In this document: positions 1 to 6,396 of the stretch, one piece after another
Layout: each line of letters starts with the position of its first letter
How positions within the stretch are numbered: the first letter of the stretch is position 1
Source: an uncultured SAR86 cluster bacterium
Lineage (GTDB): Bacteria > Pseudomonadota > Gammaproteobacteria > Magnimaribacterales > Magnimaribacteraceae
Assembly (NCBI GenBank): GCA_902630715.1
Contig: CACOVO010000001.1
Coordinates: 1-64,000 of the forward strand
Direction of reading: 5' to 3'
Length of the DNA stretch: 64,000 nt
Notes under the pieces: generated by a model
Told to the model about the DNA's origin: nothing
Databases searched by the model: none
The model's input: the letters and a program-made list of their open reading frames with translations, nothing else
Program-made: the position numbers and the translations under genes

Positions 1-430
1 TATGGTTAGGGTTCCGTTGGCTAAGGTGTAATCTGTACCTGATCCCGTTGCGGTACCAGTAACCGCATAATCAACGGTTACATCTTGTGCCGAAGCTGCC
101 GATAAATCGACCGTGAGGTCTTTAGAAGATGTAGATTCTGCGCCACTTGAACTTGTGCTATTAAAATCAACCACTGGTGCACTATCATTATCAGTGATGG
201 TATAAGTGTGAACACTATCGCTACCTAAAGTTGCATTGCTTGGGTTCGATAAGGTAACAATTACTGTCTCGTTAGCTTCATCAAGAGAATCATTAACAAT
301 GCTTCCAATTGTAATTATTCCAGATGTTGCGCCGGCACTTATGGTAAGGGTTCCGTTAGCTAAGGTGTAATCTGTACCCGATCCTGTTGCGGTACCAGTA
401 ATAGAATAATCAACTGTCGCGTTCTGGGTT
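1..430 (-). repeat. 339-bp tandem repeat coding for Calx-beta units
   Basis: The DNA at 1-90 recurs from 340 with few changes (for example ggttccgtt.gctaaggtgtaat in both copies). The offset of 339 bp equals 113 codons, so copies are in frame. At least one full period and the start of the next are inside the window, and more probably lie to the left. Near-identity at DNA level suggests recent duplication or homogenisation. Confidence 0.75.
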
Positions 431-1200
431 GAAGCAAATGATAAATCTACTGTTAAATTTGCTGAGGAAACGGATTCAGCCCCATTAGAGCTGGTAATAT
501 TAAAATCAACTGTTGGATTTGCTGCTCTAGTTATGACTCGAATATAGTCACCTGGACGACCATTTTTTGAACCAAATCTTAATGTTCTTTTATCAGAGCC
601 AATAGATACCCAATCTCCTGATTGGGTTGAGCTGGTTGTACTGCTACCATAATGAACATGACCCTCTGTCTGCCTAGCGCTGTAACCATTAGCACTTGAG
701 GTTGGGTAGGTTGCATTCAACTTATCTATGTAATCAAAATCTATTGTCATTGATGGGTCGGTCCAATATCCTAATATTTCATAATCAAAGACTATTTCAC
801 CAATCATTGAAGTTCGATCACTTTTACTATCGTGGTCGTCGTTGATAAAAACCAGGTAAGAATTGGCTGGTGTATCCCCAAATACAATCGAGGTCGCACT
901 TCCGGTCGGCACATAGCCGAGGCCGCTAAAGTTGTATGTATTTGTGCATATAGAACTGCTTTGGCCTTGCTGACAAATATTGGTTCTCTCGGGGGCAATT
1001 ATGAAGTCAAAGCCGGAAGTTGATCTCTGACCAGCAGTGGTTTCTTTTCGGGCCCTAAAGTCAGTAGCGCTGGATTTAATTTCTACATATGAATTAACGC
1101 TAGAGATGCCGTCTGCATGAACCTGCAAAGACAATAATCCAGTAAATATTAGAAATGCACTAATATAAAAAGATCTTCGTAAATTTAATCTTTTTCTCAC
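1..1200 (-). CDS. Secreted Calx-beta repeat protein, partial (3' end beyond window)
   Basis: This gene is missing from the ORF track because it runs off the left edge. On the minus strand a GTG at 1200 opens 400 codons without a stop to base 1; the first in-frame codon class that closes the frame upstream is a TAA about 12 nt away, so the GTG is the likely start, with an AAAGAG-like ribosome site. The N-terminus (residues about 1-32, RKRLNLRR then a hydrophobic stretch ending in VHA) is a signal peptide. Residues about 33-215 form a domain I do not recognise. From about residue 220 come Calx-beta type repeats with the motifs ATVDYSITGTATGSGTDYTL and DEANETVIVTLSNPSNATLG. The repeats are 113 residues (339 bp) apart and nearly identical in DNA. 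Calx-beta repeats bind Ca2+ and are common in large adhesins and exoproteins; this is probably a surface or secreted protein. The precise role is unknown. Confidence 0.8.
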   Translation of the reverse strand, partial: MRKRLNLRRSFYISAFLIFTGLLSLQVHADGISSVNSYVEIKSSATDFRARKETTAGQRSTSGFDFIIAPERTNICQQGQSSSICTNTYNFSGLGYVPTGSATSIVFGDTPANSYLVFINDDHDSKSDRTSMIGEIVFDYEILGYWTDPSMTIDFDYIDKLNATYPTSSANGYSARQTEGHVHYGSSTTSSTQSGDWVSIGSDKRTLRFGSKNGRPGDYIRVITRAANPTVDFNITSSNGAESVSSANLTVDLSFASTQNATVDYSITGTATGSGTDYTLANGTLTISAGATSGIITIGSIVNDSLDEANETVIVTLSNPSNATLGSDSVHTYTITDNDSAPVVDFNSTSSSGAESTSSKDLTVDLSAASAQDVTVDYAVTGTATGSGTDYTLANGTLTI

Positions 1201-1354
1201 TTTTACTCTTTAATTGGCTGTACCCAGAAATTTTTGCGGCTAACATCATATATAAAAAATGACAATTTATCATTATTTAAGATGAAAAAATAAAGTGAAC
1301 TGAAGCACTAGTTCTTAATGAAACCATCAAGCAAAAATTATTGTATATAGAAAT

Positions 1355-1666
1355 TTATGGAAGGCGGTTAATCTTACTAAGTATCCAAAAACCCAAACAA
1401 GTGCTTACGATGGCTCTAATTGTTTGAACAATTATCAAAGGCAAAGAAAAAATGAAATCCAAAAAAGGGTTCCATAACCACAAATAGAGCCAATCAACGA
1501 TCGGAAGTAAAATGATAAAAAAATGTCTTATAAACTCTATTTGCGACAAAGAAATAATTCCATAGTCGGTGCTTATCACAATCCATAGCCCCCATAAGAC
1601 GAGTCCCATTTGAAATGGGGTAGTTCCAATGCAAAAGTATGCAAAACCTTTAAGAAATAATTTCAT
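1355..1666 (-). CDS. Small hydrophobic membrane protein, unknown
   Basis: About 103 residues from the ATG at 1666 (MKLFLKGFAYF...). The ORF track begins 7 codons earlier at a TTG. I see three or more hydrophobic segments: residues about 3-28 (GTTPFQMGLVLWGLWIVI), 45-68 (IILLPIVDWLYLWLW) and 72-95 (FIFSLPLIIVQTIRAIV). It is therefore probably an integral inner-membrane protein. I do not recognise a family. No strong ribosome binding site is visible before either start, and it stands alone between the Calx-beta gene and the ceramidase-like gene. It could be a real small membrane protein or a chance open frame; the long hydrophobic runs favour a real gene. Confidence 0.45.
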   Translation of the reverse strand: MKLFLKGFAYFCIGTTPFQMGLVLWGLWIVISTDYGIISLSQIEFIRHFFIILLPIVDWLYLWLWNPFLDFIFSLPLIIVQTIRAIVSTCLGFWILSKINRLP

Positions 1667-1780
1667 AAAAGGCTTGTCTATAAACAATCATGGTGGCTTA
1701 AGAAGGGAAAAATTGAAATTTCATGAAAACTATAAACATATTTGCTATCGTAAACTTCTCCATCGTTACTAATTTGATTT

Positions 1781-1809
1781 ATAACTACTAGTCATAATTC
1801 ACTAGTTAT
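1781..1809. other. Imperfect inverted repeat at end of ceramidase-like gene
   Basis: ATAACTACTAGT and ACTAGTTAT can pair with a 3-nt bulge across an 8-nt loop. The hairpin overlaps the TAA of the upstream gene. It has no following U-run, so it is a weak terminator at best. Confidence 0.25.
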
Positions 1810-3341
1810 CTAGCTTGTGATTCTTCTATAAGCTTAACAAGGTTTTCGTGAATTATAGGCGCGGTATCTGGACCCAAAGATACTATCTCGCCATAAGTTT
1901 CTTCGTCCTCTCCATAGATCCAAGGGGCATCTTCATCCCATTCACTTTTTGGGATGATGTAACCAATAGAATCATTTGCCAAATTCACCATCAAATTTAG
2001 TTTGTCTGGAAATTGACTGCGCAAATGTGGAACTTCTTGCGGGGCTATCGTGTAATCGGCACCTAAAGGATTTTCTATGCCTCCAACAGCAATTTCTGGA
2101 TAAAGTTCTCCTGGAACACCTGTAATAGTCGCTTCTCCTAATTGTATGTATGCTACTTCACTTAAATAGCGAATAAATGGTGGCATCAGACTGAATTTAG
2201 TATCGGTATCAATCACGCCAAGTAAAGTGCCCAATGAGAGCATGAAATTTTCTATGCCTAATTCTATTTCTGCCGAGTGGACAGTTATGGATGGATTTGG
2301 TGACTGCTTAAAATCACCTATATTAAAAGCATCTATTACACTGTTCGCTAGACTATAGCCATATGCACGTGCTTTAGCATGACTTGGTTTAGTAAGCATT
2401 TTTTTCAAAACAGGATCATAAATTGGATCGGTCGGTCCTGATGTCATCAAACCTCCAATGTTTCCTGTAAGCCATAACGTGGTTCCACCAAGCCCAGCTC
2501 TTATGAGCTGATCATCATAATAAATGCCGTCACTGATGCCACTTCTTAAGTAGCCTGCAACATCAGAAGTTAATTCTAGATTTTTATCCCATGTAAGCTC
2601 GACATGAATTCCAAAGTTAATTAACGAGCCTATTATTGACCCATCGGGGCGATTAAACAAAATTACTCTTATGTCGTCATCTATAACGATGGGTTTTCGT
2701 TTATCTTTGATAGGCGTACGAGGATTGGTTGGAATTAAAGCTTGACTCATTTCTGCGGGCTCCAAATTATCTATAGCCATTTTTAATGTGCTTATGAAAT
2801 CTTTTTTAAGCTGCTCCATGTATGCATCATCAACACCGCTCTTTAAAAAACTTGGACCCCAAAGGCCTTGAGTATCTGGGCCCTCATGATTATGTGTTGC
2901 ATGCACCATGATGTAATCTAAACCCCACTCTGCAGGAACATCTTCGCGGACACTAAGTACAAATTTTCTCATCAAGCCAATAGTGTCAGCACTAATAATT
3001 GCTATCCGAGTCTGGCCGTCATCAATCACCGCAGTTACGGCCATGAGGTCATCTTTAACTCCTTGAGCAGCCCGTTTATTTTGAAAACCTGCCATCCAAA
3101 CAGCATCGAACTGGTTATTGCCGTTTAAATCAGTCCATTTATCGATATCTGGATCAAATTGAGCATCGTTATTTATATCCTCCCATTCATCAATAAGATC
3201 AGGGGTAATGGGAAGCTCAGCAAATCCAACTTTAAGTTCGTTTGCATAGATTTGAGAAGTCAAAAAAAGGGAAAACATCATGAGAATGTAAAGTCTGTTT
3301 TTTGTAAAACTAATTAGATTTAAACAGTATTTTAATTTCAT
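1806..3341 (-). CDS. Neutral/alkaline ceramidase-like secreted hydrolase
   Basis: Resembles the neutral/alkaline non-lysosomal ceramidase N-terminal domain family, zinc amidases that cleave N-acyl bonds in ceramide-like lipids. The start GFAELPITP and the motif MVHATHNHEGPDTQG, with metal-ligand histidines, are typical of the family; IGSLINFGIHVELT and ITGVPGELYPEIA fit later conserved blocks. I place the start at the ATG at 3341 (MKLKYCLNLISF), 21 codons inside the ORF-track start, because it opens a signal peptide ending about SQIYA and because it overlaps the upstream gene's stop as ATGA. An Asp/Asn-rich stretch after the first strand (DINNDAQFD, DLNGNNQFD) looks like a Ca2+-binding loop. 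About 511 residues, shorter than true ceramidases because the C-terminal domain is missing. The substrate is not known; lipid or peptide amides are possible. Confidence 0.7.
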   Translation of the reverse strand: MKLKYCLNLISFTKNRLYILMMFSLFLTSQIYANELKVGFAELPITPDLIDEWEDINNDAQFDPDIDKWTDLNGNNQFDAVWMAGFQNKRAAQGVKDDLMAVTAVIDDGQTRIAIISADTIGLMRKFVLSVREDVPAEWGLDYIMVHATHNHEGPDTQGLWGPSFLKSGVDDAYMEQLKKDFISTLKMAIDNLEPAEMSQALIPTNPRTPIKDKRKPIVIDDDIRVILFNRPDGSIIGSLINFGIHVELTWDKNLELTSDVAGYLRSGISDGIYYDDQLIRAGLGGTTLWLTGNIGGLMTSGPTDPIYDPVLKKMLTKPSHAKARAYGYSLANSVIDAFNIGDFKQSPNPSITVHSAEIELGIENFMLSLGTLLGVIDTDTKFSLMPPFIRYLSEVAYIQLGEATITGVPGELYPEIAVGGIENPLGADYTIAPQEVPHLRSQFPDKLNLMVNLANDSIGYIIPKSEWDEDAPWIYGEDEETYGEIVSLGPDTAPIIHENLVKLIEESQAR

Positions 3342-3523
3342 TCTTTGTTTTGTATGTGTAGTGTGCCTGGCAGAATTGCTATAAGCATTATTAATGTAGC
3401 CCAATAATCACCTCCTAACAATTTACCTGAAACGTAATCATTAATTCCATATCCAATTAATATAATCAAACAACCTAAATGAAGGTATAGAAAAAGCTTC
3501 TTAAGAGTTAACTTTTTAATCAC
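3338..3523 (-). CDS. Two-helix micro-protein, coupled to ceramidase-like gene
   Basis: 61 residues with a GTG start at 3523, 9 nt after the glmS-like repeat R1. GGAGT, inside R1, lies about 11 nt upstream and could serve as the ribosome site. Two hydrophobic segments (about 8-28 and 38-54) suggest a hairpin inner-membrane protein. The stop overlaps the ceramidase-like ATG (ATGA), a translational-coupling arrangement. The motif LIIL...GG..D.AT..MLIAI is shared with the 57-residue protein at 3761-3934 (LIIL...D.AT..FLIAI), so the two are probably related. That would make this gene part of the same cassette family even though no repeat is visible on its left. Function unknown. Confidence 0.55.
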   Translation of the reverse strand: MIKKLTLKKLFLYLHLGCLIILIGYGINDYVSGKLLGGDYWATLIMLIAILPGTLHIQNKE

Positions 3524-3532
3524 TGTTCTGAA

Positions 3533-3550
3533 TTACTCCACGGTAACTGA
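3533..3550 (-). repeat. R1, glmS 3'-end-like repeat
   Basis: Minus strand TCAGTTACCGTGGAGTAA encodes SVTVE-stop. It is the leftmost clear copy. A gene start (GTG 3523) follows 9 nt later. The arm to its left (minus strand TTCAGAACAGTGATT) has no partner I can find, so the left end of the array is open. Confidence 0.75.
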
Positions 3551-3718
3551 TTAGTTTTTTGTGTTACCCTTTTTTTACTTTTATTCCCTGTTTTTTGAAC
3601 ATTTCCATTAGATTTTTCTTGATTAAATCTCTGGAGTCTTCGGGTTTTACGACTACACCCTCTAATTTCTCTTCTTTTGTTTTTTCTTTTTTCTTTTTCA
3701 TAACAGTTACACCCAAAA
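3551..3718 (-). mobile_element. Cassette unit 1 (R1-R2)
   Basis: A 168-bp unit holding one 45-codon gene. Its ends are imperfect inverted repeats: 3555-3567 (TTTTTTGTGTTAC, plus) against 3718-3706 (TTTTGGGTGTAAC, minus), 10 of 13 identical, with the same 4-nt asymmetry as the other units. Confidence 0.55.
3564..3701 (-). CDS. 45-residue Lys-rich micro-protein
   Basis: Too short for the ORF track. ATG at 3701, TAA at 3564-3566; begins MKKKKEKTKEEKLEG and ends KKQGIKVKKG. Strongly basic with a charged N-terminus and a likely helix in DSRDLIKKNLMEMFKKQG. No family is recognised. It fills most of the unit between R1 and R2, starts 17 nt after R2 with a GGGTG sequence upstream, and points the same way as glmS. 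A nucleic-acid-binding or regulatory role would fit the charge, but that is only a guess. It could also be a chance frame; its fit within the cassette pattern argues against this. Confidence 0.5.
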   Translation of the reverse strand: MKKKKEKTKEEKLEGVVVKPEDSRDLIKKNLMEMFKKQGIKVKKG

Positions 3719-3736
3719 TTATTCCACAGTAACGGA
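3719..3736 (-). repeat. R2, glmS 3'-end-like repeat
   Basis: Minus strand TCCGTTACTGTGGAATAA encodes SVTVE-stop. It differs from the chromosomal copy R7 at wobble positions and in the stop codon only. Confidence 0.75.
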
Positions 3737-3943
3737 GCAAGGTGAACGGGTCTTACATTCTCAACTATTTTTGTTCATAAATTTTTTCATTGAAAGAGAA
3801 ATTATTGCTATTAAAAAAAATACCGTGGCAACATCATGGAGACCGTTGATGCCAAATAAACTTTCAGATAAATACATCGCTATTGCAAGAATTATTAAAA
3901 CCCAGAATTCATATTTTTTTAAAAACTTAATCATTTTTTGAAA
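3737..3943 (-). mobile_element. Cassette unit 2 (R2-R3)
   Basis: A 207-bp unit holding one 57-codon membrane micro-protein gene. Unlike the other five units, I could not find terminal inverted repeats at the predicted positions (about 5 of 16 matches), so its arms may have decayed or changed. Confidence 0.5.
3761..3934 (-). CDS. 57-residue two-helix membrane micro-protein
   Basis: Absent from the ORF track because of its length. ATG at 3934, TGA at 3761-3763, starting MIKFLKKYEFWVLIILAIAMY and ending MKKFMNKNS. It has two hydrophobic segments (about 10-29 and 34-50) with basic ends, typical of a membrane hairpin. It starts 9 nt after R3. It resembles the 61-residue protein at 3338-3523 in length, N-terminus (MIK.L.K) and the second-helix motif AT..FLIAI. 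Small hairpin proteins of this type can be toxins, holin-like proteins or enzyme regulators; nothing here tells which. Confidence 0.55.
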   Translation of the reverse strand: MIKFLKKYEFWVLIILAIAMYLSESLFGINGLHDVATVFFLIAIISLSMKKFMNKNS

Positions 3944-3961
3944 CTACTCCACCGTAACGGT
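3944..3961 (-). repeat. R3, glmS 3'-end-like repeat
   Basis: Minus strand ACCGTTACGGTGGAGTAG encodes TVTVE-stop, so the first residue is Thr in place of Ser; the other differences from R7 are synonymous. Confidence 0.75.
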
Positions 3962-3993
3962 ATTGAATTGGAGTATGATTTGATTCATGACGA

Positions 3994-4179
3994 TTAACTG
4001 TAAGAATTCCAATATATCTTAATCATTCTTTTTACTCCTGGTGTTTTAATTTCTTCAATATCCTTTAGGTTTTTGTAAATCAACGAGTATGTGTCTGGTG
4101 TGAGGTCATCAGGTCTGGTTCCCCCTTTCGTCTCTCTAAAAAACTGGGTTGTAAGTGACATTATTTCTTCTTTATCCAT
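3994..4179 (-). CDS. Small soluble protein of cassette unit 3 (second gene)
   Basis: 61 residues (MDKEEIMSLTTQFFRETKGG...). Acid and base residues are mixed, no signal peptide or membrane segment is seen, and predicted helices include EEIMSLTTQFFRET and YSLIYKNLKDIEEI. It overlaps the end of the upstream gene by 19 bp, so it is probably translated with it. I do not recognise the family. A two-gene unit of small proteins raises a toxin-antitoxin pair as a possibility, but neither sequence shows a known toxin motif. Confidence 0.5.
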   Translation of the reverse strand: MDKEEIMSLTTQFFRETKGGTRPDDLTPDTYSLIYKNLKDIEEIKTPGVKRMIKIYWNSYS

Positions 4180-4406
4180 CCTTCTCTTTCATCGTGATTT
4201 AAATGTTGGTCAACTGATGAACCATTTCCAGTATATATATCTTCTAAAGAGGTATCCTTTTGTAAACATTTTCTATATCCAGAGTTTGGAGAATTTATCT
4301 CATTATAAGTTCTACCCCTTCCATCGTTATCAATCCAATTCCACCTATCAATGTGTAGTTTCTTCCTAACTCTTTCGGTGGTTTTATTTGTTCTAAAATA
4401 TTTCAT
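4161..4406 (-). CDS. Small basic protein of cassette unit 3 (first gene)
   Basis: 81 residues (MKYFRTNKTTERVRKKLHIDRWNWIDNDGRGRTYNEINSPN...). The N-terminal third is strongly basic with Trp and Tyr, and the C-terminus is charged (HDEREGWIKKK). There is no signal peptide. ATG at 4406 lies 33 nt after R4. No family is recognised. The opposite-strand ORF at 4091-4369 is its shadow. Confidence 0.5.
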   Translation of the reverse strand: MKYFRTNKTTERVRKKLHIDRWNWIDNDGRGRTYNEINSPNSGYRKCLQKDTSLEDIYTGNGSSVDQHLNHDEREGWIKKK

Positions 4407-4439
4407 TACTTAAATTAATTTTTAAATCACACTTCAAAT

Positions 4440-4457
4440 CTATTCAACGGTGACTGA
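4440..4457 (-). repeat. R4, glmS 3'-end-like repeat, identical to R7
   Basis: Minus strand TCAGTCACCGTTGAATAG encodes SVTVE-stop and matches the chromosomal glmS end (R7) at all 18 positions. R4 may therefore be the displaced end of this host's own glmS, with the units between R4 and R7 arriving later. Confidence 0.85.
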
Positions 4458-4490
4458 TTGGATTTGTGTGTTCCTATTTCTTTTTTTCAT

Positions 4491-5516
4491 TTACTTTTTT
4501 AAAGGTGTCATTACCCAATTTCCTTTAATGTCATAGAAATCAAATACACCTTCATATTTATCGTCTCCTAACCAAATACCGGTCCAGGTTCTATAACCGT
4601 CTCCAAAAATAATATTATTTCCTTCAAAAGACCAAGAATAATTCTTCAAATTTTTTCCTGAGGAATAAATTAAACCATTTCCTCTAAATTCAAATATGTC
4701 TGTTTTTCGTTCGGGGAGATTTTTATACCGTATTTCCCATGTTTTATTTGTGTTAATTCGGATGGTGTCCTGAAAATTAGTTCCAGTTCCAAATATCTCC
4801 CCTGTACTTCCTCCGTTCAATATACGTACTCTATAGAGAAGTTTTCCCTCATTATCTCTTACGTTCTCAAGATAATCCCCGAGACCACCTGTTCTCAGAT
4901 AAAAATATTCAAATTGTGGTTTCCCATTAATAATTCTTTTGTAACTGATCATGGTACCGTCTTTATATTCAGTTAAATCATAACTATTCTCAGTTATATT
5001 AGATCTAAGTGTTCCGTGTCTTTTTCCGTTTTTCCAATTTATTACCTTGTCCAATCTTCCATCTTCAGAATAAAAATTTTCCACACCTTCTTTCTTCCCA
5101 TTCTTAAAATAAACTTCAATAGATAATCTCCCATTAGGATTAAAAATTTTTTCATGAACACGTTCTCCTTTGTAATAGTCAGTAAAAGTAAATAGTTCTC
5201 CACTTGAATAATAATATCTAACAGGTCCGTGAATTACACCACCAACATACTCATAATGTGATTCCAAAGTTCCATCATATCTAAATTGTTTTGAGGGACC
5301 ATCTAATAGACCTCTGTAATAACTTTTCGAAAACTTTATATCTCGATTCGGTTCTTTTAGATAATAACCTATTACAACTCCTGTAATAGGTCTTCTGGTG
5401 TTTTGATCAAGTGTTATCCCTTCTTCAATCAATACGGGACCGGTTATAATTTTTCCCCTATCTTCACCACAGGAAAACAAAAATAAACAACAAAGAATTA
5501 AAAACAACTTATTCAT
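4491..5516 (-). CDS. Lipoprotein with YwqK/MORN-type repeats
   Basis: 341 residues. The N-terminus MNKLFLILCCLFLFSCGED is a lipoprotein signal with a lipobox (LFSC), so Cys16 is probably lipidated and the protein anchored in a membrane facing the periplasm. Residues about 55-205 hold repeated strand units (YYRGLLDGPSKQFRYDGTL, YFKNGKKEGVENFYSEDGRL, NWKNGKRHGTL), the pattern of YwqK and MORN repeat proteins; in some systems YwqK-type proteins act as antitoxins or immunity proteins. The C-terminal part (about 245-341, ending WTGIWLGDDKYEGVFDFY) resembles a small beta-rich domain. It is the main cargo of cassette unit 4. Its role is unknown, possibly surface protection or immunity. Confidence 0.65.
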   Translation of the reverse strand: MNKLFLILCCLFLFSCGEDRGKIITGPVLIEEGITLDQNTRRPITGVVIGYYLKEPNRDIKFSKSYYRGLLDGPSKQFRYDGTLESHYEYVGGVIHGPVRYYYSSGELFTFTDYYKGERVHEKIFNPNGRLSIEVYFKNGKKEGVENFYSEDGRLDKVINWKNGKRHGTLRSNITENSYDLTEYKDGTMISYKRIINGKPQFEYFYLRTGGLGDYLENVRDNEGKLLYRVRILNGGSTGEIFGTGTNFQDTIRINTNKTWEIRYKNLPERKTDIFEFRGNGLIYSSGKNLKNYSWSFEGNNIIFGDGYRTWTGIWLGDDKYEGVFDFYDIKGNWVMTPLKK

Positions 5517-5554
5517 TAACGTTAAGTAAAATTTATATTTTTTTGAATAAAGTT

Positions 5555-5881
5555 CTAGTTTAATGAAAATTTAGATATCTGGGGTATGATTTTCTTCTTC
5601 CTCAATAAATTTATTCTTTCTTCTCGTTGTCTATGTCTCTTTAAGACTGAATAAACTGATGTGTTGAACCAAGTATTACCTCTTTCAGTTTTAATACCCC
5701 AAGAATTCAATTTATCCCTTATCTTTCTATATCCTAGACCCTTTTCCTCATGTAGATATTTGATTAAGTTGAGTACTACTTGTTGTCTTTTTGAATATAC
5801 AGACCTAAAAGTTAGGTCATTTGACTCTATCTCTATTTCGAATTCTAAATATGGGATTGTGTTCTCAAAATAGGAACACAC
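5555..5881 (-). CDS. Recombinase-domain-like small DNA-binding protein (paralogue A)
   Basis: 108 residues from a GTG at 5881 that lies inside the terminal inverted repeat and 4 nt after R5. Residues about 47-85 (EKGLGYRKIRDKLNSWGIKTERGNTWFNTSVYSVLKRH) match the pattern of the 'Recombinase' DNA-binding region of large serine recombinases (G.gyr.Ia..Ln..GikT..G..w....v..iL). There is no N-terminal resolvase catalytic domain, so it cannot be a complete recombinase. It is clearly related to the protein at 6397-6666 (shared GLGYRKI, IKT.RGN, SVYS.LK, R.ER.N). Placed at a unit end and reading inward, it may bind the cassette arm as a recombination or regulation factor; that is inference. Confidence 0.6.
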   Translation of the reverse strand: MCSYFENTIPYLEFEIEIESNDLTFRSVYSKRQQVVLNLIKYLHEEKGLGYRKIRDKLNSWGIKTERGNTWFNTSVYSVLKRHRQREERINLLRKKKIIPQISKFSLN

Positions 5882-5885
5882 AAAT

Positions 5886-5903
5886 TTATTCCACCGTCAC
5901 TGT
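5886..5903 (-). repeat. R5, glmS 3'-end-like repeat
   Basis: Minus strand ACAGTGACGGTGGAATAA encodes TVTVE-stop. The arm of unit 4 abuts it on the left, and the arm of unit 5 begins 1 nt after it on the right. Confidence 0.8.
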
Positions 5904-6337
5904 TTAAGTTTGAACAGAGAATAAGATTTTTAAACCTCTTATCAAACATTATATAAAATCTTCTATACTTTTCTTTCATGTTCTTTTTAGAAACTCTGAC
6001 ATAAAGTCTTCACAGATTTTCTTGACTGCTTTTGCGTCTTCGTCACCAAAAGTTTTGTTTGGTCTATTTTCATAATCATTACAGAACTTTTCACATGCAT
6101 TGCTGGAATAAAATGCAGTAACGCCAAGATGAAGCATGTGTATAATCTCGTTTGTAGGTTTAATATTTTGCTTGGACAAGACAGTGCTGCAAACAGTTTT
6201 TATTTCCTCTTCAGTTGCAACTCTATTATTTGTTGACTCCCACTTTCTCAGATGATTGCCTGCCTGGAAAACGAGAGCATACTGAAGAATATTATATGCT
6301 CCGAATAATTCCTGAATACTTAATTCTCTGTTCAAAC
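5904..6337 (-). mobile_element. Cassette unit 5 (R5-R6) with perfect 18-bp inverted ends
   Basis: Bounded by TAAGTTTGAACAGAGAAT at 5905-5922 (plus) and its exact inverted copy at 6323-6340 (18 of 18), the latter running 3 nt into R6. The arm sequence is unrelated to that of unit 4, but the offset difference is again 4 nt. It carries one gene and no recombinase-like gene. Bases 5904-5975 hold only the arm and AT-rich sequence. Confidence 0.75.
5976..6335 (-). CDS. Unknown soluble helical protein, sole cargo of unit 5
   Basis: 119 residues with a TTG start at 6335 (MNRELSIQELFGAYNILQYAL...), 2 nt after the stop codon formed by R6 and within the terminal arm. Predicted all-helical and soluble, with four Cys (CSTVL, ACEKFCNDY, KICEDF) but no clear metal motif and no signal peptide. 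I do not recognise the family. As the only gene in a short mobile unit beside a restriction system it might be a defence or accessory protein, but there is no direct evidence. The start codon is uncertain because part of the reading frame could begin further in. Confidence 0.5.
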   Translation of the reverse strand: MNRELSIQELFGAYNILQYALVFQAGNHLRKWESTNNRVATEEEIKTVCSTVLSKQNIKPTNEIIHMLHLGVTAFYSSNACEKFCNDYENRPNKTFGDEDAKAVKKICEDFMSEFLKRT

Positions 6338-6355
6338 TTACTCCACCGTTACAGA
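6338..6355 (-). repeat. R6, glmS 3'-end-like repeat
   Basis: Minus strand TCTGTAACGGTGGAGTAA encodes SVTVE-stop; the codon just before it is AAG, so this copy preserves K-S-V-T-V-E as in GlmS (AKSVTVE). Confidence 0.8.
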
Positions 6356-6396
6356 CTTTATCCTACAGAGGGGATTATCTGTGTTTTGATGTTGAG

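Larger units (their letters stand above)
3962..4439 (-). mobile_element. Cassette unit 3 (R3-R4)
   Basis: A 478-bp unit with two small overlapping genes. Its ends are imperfect inverted repeats: 3966-3981 (AATTGGAGTATGATTT, plus) against 4439-4424 (ATTTGAAGTGTGATTT, minus), 13 of 16 identical with no gap, at exactly the 4-nt asymmetric offsets predicted from the other units. Confidence 0.6.
4458..5885 (-). mobile_element. Cassette unit 4 (R4-R5) with perfect 18-bp inverted ends
   Basis: Bounded by ATTTGTGTGTTCCTATTT at 4462-4479 (plus) and its exact inverted copy at 5868-5885 (18 of 18). The left arm is 4 nt from R4 and the right arm is directly against R5. Cargo is a YwqK-like lipoprotein and a recombinase-like DNA-binding protein. 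Confidence 0.75.

Noticed and set aside
70-90. aatcaacggttac resembles the repeat family
   Set aside because: It is explained by the Calx-beta coding sequence for VTVDY; it has no stop codon and no arms.
804-1023. ORFs at 804-998 (-) and 832-1023 (+)
   Set aside because: They lie in other frames of the partial Calx-beta gene, which is a better reading with a signal peptide and repeats.
1755-1772. A sequence like the glmS repeats (cttctccatcgttactaa)
   Set aside because: It matches the central bases, but encodes LVTMEK without a stop, and the arms predicted from the 4-nt rule do not match the orphan arm left of R1.
4091-4369. 92-residue plus-strand ORF
   Set aside because: It is antisense to the two unit 3 genes, which start at the position expected from the cassette pattern; its composition is not protein-like.
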